A stretch of 64,000 nucleotides of DNA from an uncultured bacterium. Its GTDB lineage: Bacteria; Bacillota; Clostridia; Lachnospirales; Lachnospiraceae. How positions within the stretch are numbered: the first letter of the stretch is position 1; every line of letters begins with the position of its first letter. The stretch lies in NCBI GenBank assembly GCA_947073545.1, contig CAMTMP010000017.1, positions 1 through 64,000 of the forward strand, given 5' to 3'. The notes beneath the pieces were generated by a model. That model worked only from the letters and a program-made list of their open reading frames with translations. It was not told the origin of the DNA and searched no databases. Of the stretch, positions 1 through 8,596 are shown piece by piece. The translations under genes were made by a program, and so were the position numbers.

Positions 1-11
1 ATTATACAAAA

Positions 12-49
12 AAAGAACAGGGTACATATTTCTACATACACTGTTCTTT
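12..49. other. stem-loop upstream of sugar permease gene
   Basis: Perfect 9-bp inverted repeat AAAGAACAG (12-20) and CTGTTCTTT (41-49) with a 20-nt loop. It lies before a permease gene whose substrate-binding-protein partner is probably just upstream, outside the window. Such hairpins often sit between a binding-protein gene and its permeases and lower expression of the latter. There is no clean T-run, so a terminator call would be weak. Confidence 0.35.
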
Positions 50-130
50 GCATCGTCCTTATCTAAATGACATTGGGGATTACCCTGCCCCTTTTGAAAA
101 AAAGTTTCTGAAAAAGTGTGGAGGTGGCTT

Positions 131-1018
131 ATGGGAGCTAATATTTATCGCAATAAAAAGCCGGCGCTGGTGTTTCTTTTTCCGGCGTTTCTGTTCATGG
201 TGCTGTTTCTCTATTATCCGTTTTTTAAAACAGTTATCAACAGTTTTATGCATTTAAAGCAGCTTGGCGCGGCGGCGACAGAGTTTAACACGCCATGGTA
301 TACCAACTATGAGGAGATGCTGCACGATCCGCATGTGTGGACCTCCGTAAAAAACACGATCATCATGATGGTTGTCACGCTGGTGGGACAGGTTGGAATC
401 GCCATCATATTGGCGCTTATGGTGGACAATATCGGCAGGGGAAAACAGATTTTCAGAACGCTCTATTTCTTCCCTATCGTGATTTCCGCGACGGCCTTAG
501 GTCTGATGTTTAACCTGATCTTCCTTCGCGACAAAGGTATGGTCAACCAGGTGCTTGAAATGCTCGGCAAGCAGGATTTGACGGACTGGAAGGCGGAAGG
601 AATCGCTCTTGTCACAATGATGGCGCCGGTTATGTGGCAGTATGTGGGATTCTACTTTGTCATCCTTGTTACGGGACTGAACAACATTTCCGACGAGCTG
701 TACGAGGCGGCCACAATCGACGGCGCGACAGCCCTGCAGCGGGTGCGCTACATATCGATTCCGATGCTCCACAATGTGATCTGTACCTGCAGCGTTCTGG
801 CGGTTACCGGCGCGCTCAAGGTGTTCGATCTGCCGTGGGTAATGTTCCCCAAGGGGATGCCGCTTAAGACGACTTTCCTGACCGGTACTTACATGTACTA
901 TCATACGATGGAGACCAAGAACGTGGATTACGGCGCGGCGCTGGCGGTTCTGATCGTGGCGCTTGGCGTGGTGCTCGCTAAGGTTGTCACTGCGATTTTT
1001 CGAGAGAAAGATTACTAG
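131..1018 (+). CDS. carbohydrate ABC transporter permease (MalF/UgpA-type)
   Basis: Integral membrane subunit of a sugar importer, 295 aa. A hydrophobic segment near the N terminus (ALVFLFPAFLFMVLFLYYPF) is followed by five more membrane segments. The EAA loop that contacts the ATPase is visible as ELYEAATIDGATALQRVRYI. ATG 131 is chosen over an upstream in-frame start because GGAGGTGG lies just before it. It pairs with the permease 15 bp downstream. Neither an ATPase nor a binding protein is present in the window; CUT1 importers commonly share one ATPase encoded elsewhere. The nearby nagBA genes suggest an amino sugar or glycan substrate, which is inference. Confidence 0.93.
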   Translation: MGANIYRNKKPALVFLFPAFLFMVLFLYYPFFKTVINSFMHLKQLGAAATEFNTPWYTNYEEMLHDPHVWTSVKNTIIMMVVTLVGQVGIAIILALMVDNIGRGKQIFRTLYFFPIVISATALGLMFNLIFLRDKGMVNQVLEMLGKQDLTDWKAEGIALVTMMAPVMWQYVGFYFVILVTGLNNISDELYEAATIDGATALQRVRYISIPMLHNVICTCSVLAVTGALKVFDLPWVMFPKGMPLKTTFLTGTYMYYHTMETKNVDYGAALAVLIVALGVVLAKVVTAIFREKDY

Positions 1019-1033
1019 GAGGAGGGAAAGACT

Positions 1034-1894
1034 ATGACAAAGAAAAATAAGATGTCCCCCGGACTGATCGTGGTGTATGTGATTTTGATTATTTGGGCGC
1101 TGACAACGGTCTACCCGATACTCTGGGTGATACAGAACGCGTTCAAGGCAAAAAATAAGATTCTGGAGAACTCTTTCGCGCTTCCGGTGGGAGATCTGTT
1201 TACAACGGCAAGCTTCAGAAAAGCGTTTGAGACGACGGATATTTTCGGGGCATATAAGAGCAGCCTGTTTATCTCCACTATGGTGGCGCTGATGGTGGTG
1301 CTGCTTGCGGGCATGGGCGCTTACGCTCTTGCCAGATACAGGTTCCGCGGCTCGAACCTGCTGAATTCCCTCGTGGTCGGCGCCATGATGTTTCCGGCAT
1401 TTGCGACAGTTATTTCGGTGTATCAGATGGAATTTAAATGGGGCATCGCCAACACGGGAAGCTGGTTCCTCAATATGCTGTCGGTTATCCTGCCGCAGAT
1501 AGCGGGCAATATGGCCTTCGCTATGGTTGTTTTAACCGGTTATGTCAAGGGGCTGCCCATAGAGCTGGAGGAGGCGGCTTACATGGAGGGCTGCAACGCG
1601 TTCCAGATTTACTTTAAGGTAGTTATGCCGCTGACAAAGCCCTCTTTTGCGACGGTGGCAATCTTCTCCTTCCTCTGGAGCTACAACGATCTGTTTACCC
1701 AGTCCTTCTTCCTGAGGAGACCGGATATGTACAGTATCACCATGATGCTCAACAGTATCAGCGCCAAGGAGGGAACCGACTACGGTCTGATGGCGGCTGT
1801 GGTAGCGCTGATCATCGTTCCCGTCATTATCGTGTACTGTTGTCTGCAGAAGCAGATCATCAAGGGTATGACCGCGGGAGCAGTCAAAGGCTAG
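1034..1894 (+). CDS. carbohydrate ABC transporter permease (MalG/UgpE-type)
   Basis: Second permease of the CUT1 importer, 286 aa, with six predicted membrane segments. The conserved EAA loop is visible as ELEEAAYMEGCNAFQIYFKV, followed by the usual VMPLTKPSFATVAIF stretch. An AGGAGGAGGG ribosome binding site overlaps the stop region of the first permease, so the two are co-transcribed and probably translationally coupled. The TAG stop abuts repeat copy A: the G of the stop codon is the first base of the repeat. Confidence 0.93.
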   Translation: MTKKNKMSPGLIVVYVILIIWALTTVYPILWVIQNAFKAKNKILENSFALPVGDLFTTASFRKAFETTDIFGAYKSSLFISTMVALMVVLLAGMGAYALARYRFRGSNLLNSLVVGAMMFPAFATVISVYQMEFKWGIANTGSWFLNMLSVILPQIAGNMAFAMVVLTGYVKGLPIELEEAAYMEGCNAFQIYFKVVMPLTKPSFATVAIFSFLWSYNDLFTQSFFLRRPDMYSITMMLNSISAKEGTDYGLMAAVVALIIVPVIIVYCCLQKQIIKGMTAGAVKG

Positions 1895-2020
1895 CGTGAG
1901 GAGGGGTTCTAAAGACGTTCCGCCATGGGACGGGACGCCAAGAAACTCTAGGAGTTGCAAAGCAACTTCGGCTCACGCAGGAGAATGCCTGAAAAGCAGC
2001 GTTTTCCGTGACGGATTGGA
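1894..2020 (+). repeat. stop-abutting three-hairpin repeat, copy A
   Basis: Begins at the last base of the permease stop codon. Outer stem GCGTGAGC-like left arm (from 1894) pairs with GCTCACGC at 1971-1978. An inner AGTTGC/GCAACT hairpin lies near 1953-1968. The family core AGGAGAATGCCTGAAA follows at 1979-1994 and then a degenerate right half. The loop shares TTCTAAAGA-GTT-CG-CAT-GGACGGG with copy C, placing A and C in one subfamily. Confidence 0.7.
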
Positions 2021-2059
2021 AATGTGTATATGGGATAGGATAAAAGAAGGAATAGACAA

Positions 2060-2096
2060 TTGGAAGAAATTTGGGTATCATTAGAATAGTGATACC
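2060..2096 (+). promoter_or_regulatory. promoter with overlapping operator-like palindrome for the regulator-nagBA operon
   Basis: A -35 TTGGAA (2060-2065), a 16-bp spacer and a -10 TAGAAT (2082-2087) form a good sigma-A promoter. A perfect inverted repeat GGTATCA (2074-2080) N9 TGATACC (2090-2096) brackets the -10 box. This arrangement is typical of a repressor operator. The predicted start near 2094 leaves a short leader with GGGGGA at 2101. The binding protein is unknown. Confidence 0.6.
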
Positions 2097-2111
2097 ATGT
2101 GGGGGATGGTC

Positions 2112-2936
2112 ATGTACAAAGTGGCAATTATCGATGATGAACCATTGATCGTAGAAGGATTGTCTAAGACAATTGCATGGGAGAAGTGGAATTGTCAGGT
2201 GGCAGGCACTGCAGGCGACGGGAAGGAAGGGATGGAGTTGATCCGCGAAAAGAGGCCGGATATCGTAATTACGGATATTTGTATGCCGAAGATGGACGGA
2301 TTGAAAATGATCGCGGGTCTGAAATCGGAGTTTTCCGAAATGCAGCTTATCATCCTGACGGGTTACAGGGAATTTGAGTACGCGAGAAGGGCGATCGAGC
2401 TGGGCGTGGCCAGATTCTTACTGAAACCTTCTAAAATGAATGAACTGGAAGAAGCGATTGCCGCTGTGACGGCGCGTCTGGATCTGCTGGGTCTGCCCGC
2501 AGCTTTGCCGGTGGAGGAAGCGGAGGAATACGGGCAGGCGGATGAGACCGGAACGACTCTGGGGACGGAGGAGGAAAACGGCGAGGCGAACAGCTTTATC
2601 GTGAAAAACGCGCTGGAGTACATCAGGGAAAATTCCAGAGAGAAGCTGCGTCTTTCCGATGTGGCGGATCAGGTGTACGTCAGCCAGTGGCATTTGTCGA
2701 AACTACTAAATAAGCATACCGGAAAGACTTTTTCCGATATCTTAAACGGCGCCCGCATGGATCAGTCGAAGGAACTGTTAAAGGACCCGTCCCTGAGAAT
2801 CTGCGATGTGGCAGAGCAGGTGGGATTTCAGGATTTGGCGCATTTCTCCCGTGTATTTAAGAAGATGGAGGGAATGTCTGCCGGGGAGTATCGAAATACC
2901 CACTGGGGAACGGAGCAGAACGGAGGTAAAGGATGA
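2112..2936 (+). CDS. response regulator with AraC-type DNA-binding domain (YesN-like)
   Basis: Cytoplasmic transcription regulator, 274 aa. The N-terminal receiver domain shows the acidic pocket IIDDE (residues 6-10), phospho-acceptor Asp55 in DICMPKMDG and the conserved Lys in LLKPSK. A Glu-rich linker (about 135-165) leads to an AraC helix-turn-helix pair (about 168-265). ATG 2112 is chosen because GGGGGA lies 5 bp upstream; in-frame ATGs at 2097 and 2106 are less well placed. It overlaps nagB by 4 bp, so it probably controls amino-sugar use or the adjacent permeases. No partner histidine kinase is visible in the window. Confidence 0.9.
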   Translation: MYKVAIIDDEPLIVEGLSKTIAWEKWNCQVAGTAGDGKEGMELIREKRPDIVITDICMPKMDGLKMIAGLKSEFSEMQLIILTGYREFEYARRAIELGVARFLLKPSKMNELEEAIAAVTARLDLLGLPAALPVEEAEEYGQADETGTTLGTEEENGEANSFIVKNALEYIRENSREKLRLSDVADQVYVSQWHLSKLLNKHTGKTFSDILNGARMDQSKELLKDPSLRICDVAEQVGFQDLAHFSRVFKKMEGMSAGEYRNTHWGTEQNGGKG

Positions 2937-3658
2937 GAGTTTATTGTGCAAAGGATTACAACCATGCGAGCCGTGTGGCCGCGAACATTATTTCGGCGCA
3001 GGTGATTATGAAGCCTGATTGTGTGCTGGGACTGGCGACGGGTTCTACGCCCATCGGCACCTACGAGGAACTGATCAGAAGATATGAGCAGGGAGATCTT
3101 GACTTTTCGAAGGTTCACAGCATCAATCTGGATGAGTACAGAGGTCTTTCACCGGAAAATGACCAGAGTTACCGGTATTTTATGAACACCCATCTGTTTG
3201 ATTCCATTAACATTGACAAGAAAAATACCTATGTGCCTGACGGGCTTGAGCCGGATAAGGACAAGGCGTGCAGGGACTATGAGGAGATCATAAAAGTACA
3301 TGGCGGTGTCGATCTGCAGATTTTGGGACTCGGACACAACGGCCATATCGGCTTTAACGAGCCGGGAAGCACCTTTGAGAAGGAGACCCACTGTGTGACC
3401 CTCTCGGATACCACGAGAGAAGCCAACGCGCGTTTTTTCAATTCTATGGATGAAGTGCCCACAGAAGCGTATACTATGGGTATCGGGTCTATTATGCAGG
3501 CGAAGAAGATTGTGGTGATCGTCACCGGCGAAGGCAAGCGTGAGATCGTGAAGAAAGCGTTCCAGGGGCCGATTACCCCCGAAGTGCAGGCGTCTGTATT
3601 ACAGCTTCACAGTGATGTGATTCTGGTTGGGGATGAGGCGGCGCTTGCAGGCTTCTAG
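2933..3658 (+). CDS. nagB: glucosamine-6-phosphate deaminase
   Basis: Converts glucosamine 6-phosphate to fructose 6-phosphate and ammonia in the cytoplasm, feeding amino sugars into glycolysis. The 241-aa length fits the family. Visible signatures are LATGSTPIGTYEELIR for phosphate binding, SINLDEY, and the catalytic LGLGHNGHIGFNEPGS loop. The ATGA overlap with the upstream regulator shows translational coupling; nagA follows after 17 bp. It belongs to the regulator-nagB-nagA operon. Confidence 0.97.
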   Translation: MRVYCAKDYNHASRVAANIISAQVIMKPDCVLGLATGSTPIGTYEELIRRYEQGDLDFSKVHSINLDEYRGLSPENDQSYRYFMNTHLFDSINIDKKNTYVPDGLEPDKDKACRDYEEIIKVHGGVDLQILGLGHNGHIGFNEPGSTFEKETHCVTLSDTTREANARFFNSMDEVPTEAYTMGIGSIMQAKKIVVIVTGEGKREIVKKAFQGPITPEVQASVLQLHSDVILVGDEAALAGF

Positions 3659-3675
3659 AGAAGGGAGAGTGTGGT

Positions 3676-4824
3676 ATGCGTATAATCAGAGGAATGGTTT
3701 ACACCGATAAGATGTGTTTTGAAGCGGGTGAAATTGTCATAGAAGGGGAACGGATTGAGAAGGTGGAGCGCTGTGAACAGAGCGCGCTTACGGAGAAAGA
3801 GGCGCAGACATATATTCTTCCCGGTCTGGTTGACATTCATTTTCATGGCTGTGCGGGCTATGATTTCTGCGACGGTACGACAGAGGCGGTGCGCGCCATC
3901 GCGTCCTATGAGATGACCCATGGCACTACCACAATCTGTCCGGCCACCATGACGCTTTCCGAGGAGATGCTTCTTGGCATCTGTGCGGCAGGCGCGGAGG
4001 CGGCGGAGACGGAAGTTCTGGAGGAAAATATTCCTTTAAAGGATGTCCTGCGCGGCATATATCTGGAAGGACCTTTTATTTCCGAGGAGAAAAAGGGCGC
4101 GCAGAATCCGGCTTATATCAGAACGCCGGACAGACAGATGCTTGAGAAACTGCAGCAGGCGGCGAAGGGAATGATCCGCATGGTGGCGATCGCGCCGGAG
4201 ACAGAGGGTGCGATGGAATGCATCCGTGAGTGCAGAGACGATTTCCGCTTTTCCATTGCTCACACCTGTGCCGACTATGAGACGGCCAAGGCGGCGATGG
4301 AGGAGGGGGCACATCATGTGACCCATTTGTACAATGCGATGCCGCCATTTACCCACAGAAAGCCGGGTGTGATCGGTGCGGCGGCGGAGAATGAGGACAC
4401 AAAAGTAGAACTGATCTGCGACGGTATCCATATCCATCCGTGCGTGGTGAAGAGCACGTTTAAACTTTTCGGAGCAGAGCGGATGGTTTTGGTCAGTGAC
4501 AGCATGATGGCGACCGGCATGGAAGACGGGGAGTACGCGCTGGGCGGCCAGCCTGTAACCGTCAAGGGCAACCGAGCGTTATTGAAAGATGGCACCATTG
4601 CGGGCAGCGCAACCAATCTGTTCGGATGTATGAGAACGGCGATCCGGATGGGGGTTCCGAAGGAGGAGGCCGTCAGGGCCGCTACGCGCAATCCGGCAGA
4701 GGCCGTCGGGCTCGAGGAAGAGTGTGGTATGCTGCTGGCAGGACGGCGTGCGGATATTCTGATAACAGACGGGGAATTTACACTTCTTGAGGTGATTAAG
4801 TCGGGATGCGCGGTGAAGGCATAA
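3676..4824 (+). CDS. nagA: N-acetylglucosamine-6-phosphate deacetylase
   Basis: Removes the acetyl group from GlcNAc-6-P to give glucosamine-6-P for NagB. 382 aa, amidohydrolase fold. The metal-site motifs are present: VDIHFHGCAGYD, the Glu of YLEGPFISEEKKGAQNP, the His of SIAHTCADY, the His of HVTHLYNAMPPFTHRKPG, and the catalytic Asp of LVSDSMMATG. GAGAAGGGAGAG precedes the ATG. Last gene of the operon; together NagA and NagB indicate growth on GlcNAc-containing glycans or recycling of peptidoglycan sugars. Confidence 0.97.
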   Translation: MRIIRGMVYTDKMCFEAGEIVIEGERIEKVERCEQSALTEKEAQTYILPGLVDIHFHGCAGYDFCDGTTEAVRAIASYEMTHGTTTICPATMTLSEEMLLGICAAGAEAAETEVLEENIPLKDVLRGIYLEGPFISEEKKGAQNPAYIRTPDRQMLEKLQQAAKGMIRMVAIAPETEGAMECIRECRDDFRFSIAHTCADYETAKAAMEEGAHHVTHLYNAMPPFTHRKPGVIGAAAENEDTKVELICDGIHIHPCVVKSTFKLFGAERMVLVSDSMMATGMEDGEYALGGQPVTVKGNRALLKDGTIAGSATNLFGCMRTAIRMGVPKEEAVRAATRNPAEAVGLEEECGMLLAGRRADILITDGEFTLLEVIKSGCAVKA

Positions 4825-4899
4825 ATAGTCAATTTACTTTTCGGATGCGGTGTGATAAAATAAAGCGATTCAAAGGATTTGCATTCGGGGAGGAAAACT

Positions 4900-5583
4900 A
4901 TGAAAATGAGAAACATGGCGGCGCTTGCGCTTCTGGCTGTCATGCTGTTGACGGCCTGCGGCAGGGCGGCGGACGCTGCGGTGACGACGGGAGAGATCGT
5001 CGTGCCGGAAATGTCATCGAAAGATATGCTGGTAAATTCCTTGGAATATTTGTTGGAAGAGGAGACCGGAGAAGAAGCACAGACGCAGGAAGAGAAGACG
5101 CAGACGGATCAGCCTGCCAAAGAGAGTGACAGGACACAGGAGGAAAACGAAGAACGGGAAAAGGCTACGGTAATCTGCTATGGCAGAGATATGGATTCCG
5201 GTCTGACCGAGGAGGTAATCACAGCGGAACGGATTACGCCGGATGTACTTTTGAGCGCGCTGGCGAGGCATAATATAGTGCCGCTTTTAGACACGAAGGC
5301 GCTCTCCATGGAAGAGCGGGAAGAGGACGGGCGAAAGCTTATATATCTGGATCTTTCCGGGAGCTTTAGCGAGTATCTCATGACCATGTCCGTGGAGGCA
5401 GAGTGCATTATTATTTCTTCCATAGTCAATACGTTCACGGCCAACTATCAAGCCGATGCGATGTACATAACGGTGGAGGGAGAGACGCTTGTCACCTCAC
5501 ATGCGTCCTATACGGAAGCGTTGGCCGGGTATACGCCCGGAGAAATGATGACATACGTGACGGCCGTGGAGGACGCAGAGTAG
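4900..5583 (+). CDS. GerMN-domain lipoprotein
   Basis: 227-aa exported lipoprotein. The signal peptide ends in a lipobox LLTAC with Cys20 as the lipidation site. A Glu/Gln-rich linker (about 50-90) precedes a C-terminal GerMN-like domain (about 95-215) with the recognisable [11 protein letters not shown] and [19 protein letters not shown] stretches. GerMN domains occur in spore germination protein GerM and in other clostridial lipoproteins; the domain role is not settled. ATG 4900 is preferred because GGGGAGGA lies upstream. Separated from nagA by 75 bp with no clear terminator. Confidence 0.8.
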   Translation: MKMRNMAALALLAVMLLTACGRAADAAVTTGEIVVPEMSSKDMLVNSLEYLLEEETGEEAQTQEEKTQTDQPAKESDRTQEENEEREKATVICYGRDMDSGLTEEVITAERITPDVLLSALARHNIVPLLDTKALSMEEREEDGRKLIYLDLSGSFSEYLMTMSVEAECIIISSIVNTFTANYQADAMYITVEGETLVTSHASYTEALAGYTPGEMMTYVTAVEDAE

Positions 5584-5678
5584 CAGGGAAGCTGAAGGCT
5601 GCATTGCTGCGGCAGAGAGGAAGAGGACGACGCCGAGCCGCAAAAACAGCAGTCATACAACGAAAGGGGCAGGATATC

Positions 5679-6305
5679 GTGACACAGGTCAGCGAACGGG
5701 AACAGTTGATATTTGACATTGCGCAGATGGAGTGGGAGTTATTCCAGCAGGTCTACAATACAGGCGGCAGGGCCTCCTGTCAGGATGATCCGGATACGTT
5801 CTTTAAAATGCGTATGAGTCAGTGGATGGTCTACTCCGACGAGGTGCTTCTGAGCTATCAGGCGGATTGCCATGAGGCGGTCAGGGAAGGCAGAAACCCG
5901 ATTTTTGAGAAGTACGGTTTTATGATGGAGAGCACCTACCCGGAGGAGTATGAGGAAATTAAGAAGCATCTTCCCGACGTGTCCGAAAAGAAGGAAATTG
6001 CAGAACGGATCATCGCGGTCAATCTGGAGTGGGACGCAAGGATGACAGAGGAGTACCCGAACCTGCGAAAGCGGGGCAGGGTGGCAACTACCGCGGAGGA
6101 CGGCATTATGGCTGGTTCCTCTATGGAGAGTTATCTTCGCGGCGAGCTTTACACCTATTCCATGAAGACGCTTTCACTGATCTTAAAGGAGACGGAGGAA
6201 GCCAAAGAAAAAGGCGAGAACCTGTTAAAACAGACCATCGCCAATGAAACCGCTTTTTACGGATACCGGTCTTTGGAAGACGCGGAAGAGCGGTACAGTA
6301 AATAA
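5679..6305 (+). CDS. DUF4125 family protein
   Basis: 208-aa soluble protein of unknown function. The family opening is clear: [20 protein letters not shown], then [19 protein letters not shown] and a [19 protein letters not shown] stretch. It has no membrane segment. GTG 5679 is chosen because AAAGGGG lies 9 bp upstream and the preceding in-frame sequence, which overlaps the lipoprotein gene, looks non-coding. A strong terminator follows, inside the convergent neighbour. I know of no established biochemical role for this family. Confidence 0.8.
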   Translation: MTQVSEREQLIFDIAQMEWELFQQVYNTGGRASCQDDPDTFFKMRMSQWMVYSDEVLLSYQADCHEAVREGRNPIFEKYGFMMESTYPEEYEEIKKHLPDVSEKKEIAERIIAVNLEWDARMTEEYPNLRKRGRVATTAEDGIMAGSSMESYLRGELYTYSMKTLSLILKETEEAKEKGENLLKQTIANETAFYGYRSLEDAEERYSK

Positions 6306-6309
6306 ATAC

Positions 6310-7014
6310 TTAGAAGTGAAGGCGTCTGCGCACCTCGTTGCGCAGGCGTTTTTTTACGAGGATCGTGACGAGGGCTACGTCGATGATGACGCAGACGGTC
6401 AGCACTACGGCCGACCAAGTCAGCCGCAGAGGAGACTGAATCATCCGGCGGATCATCAGCTCCAGAGCAGAGCAGAACAGCGGAATCTCGATAAACAGGC
6501 ACAGCGCACCCGAAAGAATCGTAAAAGGAACCTTTTTGGCCAGCAGGGTAAAGACCTCCATGCCCGTCGTGACGAGTGCAACAATGGGCAGCCCCAGCTC
6601 CCAGAACCATGTGGTGGAGGGGGTGAGATAGGAGATCATGTACAGATAGAGCGCCACAGCCATCCCGTCCGCAAACAGGGAGACGAAGAGCGGCATTTTG
6701 CTGTAGTAGACCATCGGGAAGGTGAAAACAAACAGGCAGATGCAGATGCCGATCACCAGAAGAGACCAGAGAGACCGGTCGAATACCAGCAGATTTAACA
6801 ACAGGCAGGTGGCGCCTGTGGCGGTCAGCACAACCGAGAGCAGGACGCCGAGATCCTTTCTTTTCACGACTTCCACCTGCCCTTTATCGACGGGATAGGG
6901 GGAAGGGGGATACTCTTTGCCCGCTTCTTTTAAATTGATAACAGGCGTGTGGCACAGCGGACATTCCCGCAGGGAGGCCTCCAGCTCCACGCCGCAGTTT
7001 ACACAGTATGACAT
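6310..7014 (-). CDS. DUF6320 zinc-ribbon membrane protein
   Basis: 234 aa. The N-terminal zinc ribbon has two CxxC pairs (YCVNCG and ECPLCH, residues 4-21), followed by a linker and about six hydrophobic membrane segments (about 58-225), ending in a basic tail RRRLHF. It lies downstream of the acyltransferase-like gene on the same strand, with AAGAAAGGAA as ribosome binding site, so the pair is an operon. The function is unknown. The recurrent neighbourhood of acyltransferase, this protein and an alpha/beta hydrolase hints at lipid or exported-metabolite acylation. Confidence 0.78.
   Translation of the reverse strand: MSYCVNCGVELEASLRECPLCHTPVINLKEAGKEYPPSPYPVDKGQVEVVKRKDLGVLLSVVLTATGATCLLLNLLVFDRSLWSLLVIGICICLFVFTFPMVYYSKMPLFVSLFADGMAVALYLYMISYLTPSTTWFWELGLPIVALVTTGMEVFTLLAKKVPFTILSGALCLFIEIPLFCSALELMIRRMIQSPLRLTWSAVVLTVCVIIDVALVTILVKKRLRNEVRRRLHF
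6321..6355 (+). terminator. intrinsic terminator of the DUF4125 gene
   Basis: Stem CGTCTGCGCA (6323-6332) pairs with TGCGCAGGCG (6339-6348) over a 6-nt loop, with one G-U pair, followed by seven T (6349-6355). It lies within the last codons of the convergent minus-strand gene, so the two ends are tightly packed. Confidence 0.85.
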
Positions 7015-7077
7015 AGAATTTCCTTTCTTAAATTATGATTTGATGTTTACCTCGAATATACTGTATCAGAACATGTG

Positions 7078-8409
7078 TTATTGCAATTCGGACGAACGGT
7101 TGCTCTCTATTTTCACATGGATGCCGTCCTGAACCAGCTTGCGGAAAAAATGCCGCTCCACATCACTCTCCACGATACTGCTCGCGAAATTGATGGTGAG
7201 AATATCCTCAAAGCTGATGATGGCGCAGTTGGTACGGGAAGAAAAGGGCTGCCCCATGTAGATATCGAAACGGTCGATATAGGGCTTCATGTCATCGGGA
7301 ACCGGGAGCGCCCCCATGTTGGTAAGCCCGGCGGAGGAATTTTTATCCTGCACGCGGGTGTAGAAGGTGCGAACCACAAAATCCTTGATAAAAAGCGGCA
7401 CGATGCGGATTAGGAAATTGTGCTTTGTGGCGGCGTTGGTAGTGATATCGCCGCACAGGAATTTTGCGTTTATATAATAACGCATGAAATTGTGCACCTC
7501 GGTCACGATTTCCTCAAATGTGTAGTCACCGAGACGGGGGTCGATGGAGGGGTATACCATGGTAATAAAATTGCGCAGGGTTTTTGAAGGGAAAAAGCGG
7601 CGCAGATTTACGGGCATGGCAATCCGGACGGGTTTGTATGTCAAATGAAATTCCTGCTGCTGTTTTTGGAGCAGGGCGTAGAGCAAAACGGCGTTTAAGT
7701 ACTCTGTGATGGTGGCGCCGTATTTTTTGGCTGCCGCCATGACTTCTCTTACGGACAAAACCCCGTTTATTATGTTCAGGGTGTAGAACGGTTCCTTCGT
7801 GCCGCGGACACGGTAGGTTTTTTCCGCCGGGCGCGGCGGTTTGACTTTCGCCGTGGCATAGCGCATGTAGGCATCTTCCAGTTCTCCCGGGTCGGGTTCC
7901 TCGTCCAGCTTTAACACAAAGCCGGAGGGGGTGATCTTATGCCCCCAAAGTCCCAGATATACGGCTGTCAATGTCTGCAAGAGACTCATGCCTCCGGTAC
8001 CGTCGCCGAGACAGTGGTGCGCTTCCAGAGAGATGCGGCAGTCGTAGTAGTATATTCTGATAAGGTAACGATTGTTACTTCTAAAATGCATGGGCATACA
8101 GGGGTTTTTGATATCTTCCTGTACGAAGGGGCCGAGTCTGTTGTTCGGCTCCAGATAACGCCAGAACAATCCCTTTCGGATCGCCACTTTGTAGGTGGGG
8201 AAGCGGGGCAGCGTAAGCTCCAGCGCTTGCTGCAAAAGCCCCGGATCTACCGGTTCTTTTAATTTTACGCTGAGTCGGTAGACAGAGGAAAAATCCCGCC
8301 TTTGCAGGGTGGGATAGACGGTGGCGGACAGATCCAGCTTGTACCAGACGTCTTTTTTGCTCCGGAGCCCATTTTTATTTGTTTGTTTTTTAGTGTGTTG
8401 TCTGCGCAT
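7078..8409 (-). CDS. condensation/alcohol-acetyltransferase-like protein
   Basis: 443-aa CoA-dependent acyltransferase superfamily protein. The active-site motif HHxxxDG is present as HHCLGDG (about residues 131-137 from this start), after SLEA. The C-terminal half has the usual RIAMPVNLRRFFPSKTLRNF stretch, a DFGWG-position equivalent not clearly seen. The family includes yeast alcohol acetyltransferases and NRPS condensation domains; the acceptor here is unknown. The start is uncertain: ATG 8409 and an in-frame TTG at 8427 both lack a well-spaced ribosome binding site, and a -10 box ends only 4 nt before the ATG. Confidence 0.8.
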   Translation of the reverse strand: MRRQHTKKQTNKNGLRSKKDVWYKLDLSATVYPTLQRRDFSSVYRLSVKLKEPVDPGLLQQALELTLPRFPTYKVAIRKGLFWRYLEPNNRLGPFVQEDIKNPCMPMHFRSNNRYLIRIYYYDCRISLEAHHCLGDGTGGMSLLQTLTAVYLGLWGHKITPSGFVLKLDEEPDPGELEDAYMRYATAKVKPPRPAEKTYRVRGTKEPFYTLNIINGVLSVREVMAAAKKYGATITEYLNAVLLYALLQKQQQEFHLTYKPVRIAMPVNLRRFFPSKTLRNFITMVYPSIDPRLGDYTFEEIVTEVHNFMRYYINAKFLCGDITTNAATKHNFLIRIVPLFIKDFVVRTFYTRVQDKNSSAGLTNMGALPVPDDMKPYIDRFDIYMGQPFSSRTNCAIISFEDILTINFASSIVESDVERHFFRKLVQDGIHVKIESNRSSELQ

Positions 8410-8412
8410 GGA

Positions 8413-8421
8413 ATAAGTATA
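8413..8421 (-). promoter_or_regulatory. extended -10 promoter for the acyltransferase gene
   Basis: On the minus strand TGGTATACT reads as TGn plus TATACT. The expected transcription start is near 8406, at or inside the ATG at 8409, which would give a leaderless message unless another promoter is used. No good -35 box is present. Confidence 0.4.
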
Positions 8422-8440
8422 CCACAAATTCCCTTATTTA

Positions 8441-8449
8441 TGGTAAAAT
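8441..8449 (+). promoter_or_regulatory. extended -10 promoter for the hydrolase gene
   Basis: TGGTAAAAT on the plus strand fits TGn plus a -10 hexamer, about 150 bp upstream of the hydrolase start, back to back with the minus-strand promoter. The -35 region is poor, so the call is tentative. Confidence 0.3.
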
Positions 8450-8596
8450 TGTTGCATATTAAGGAACGCGTGGCGCAGGATGCCCTGATCGGCCCGTTTC
8501 GTATGCGAGACAGACGGACAATGAGCCGGAAAGCGGAAGAGAAGGGAAAATGGAAGAGAAACGGAATGCGTAAGAGTGACAGGGAGTGGAGGAAAT

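Noticed and set aside
48..257. 69-codon frame at the left edge
   Set aside because: It overlaps the permease start in another frame, lacks a family match and has Phe/Cys-rich composition typical of a shadow.
6244..6798. 184-codon plus-strand frame over the DUF6320 gene
   Set aside because: Composition is Gln/Arg/Asp-rich with no domain, and the minus-strand frame has a clear zinc ribbon and membrane segments.
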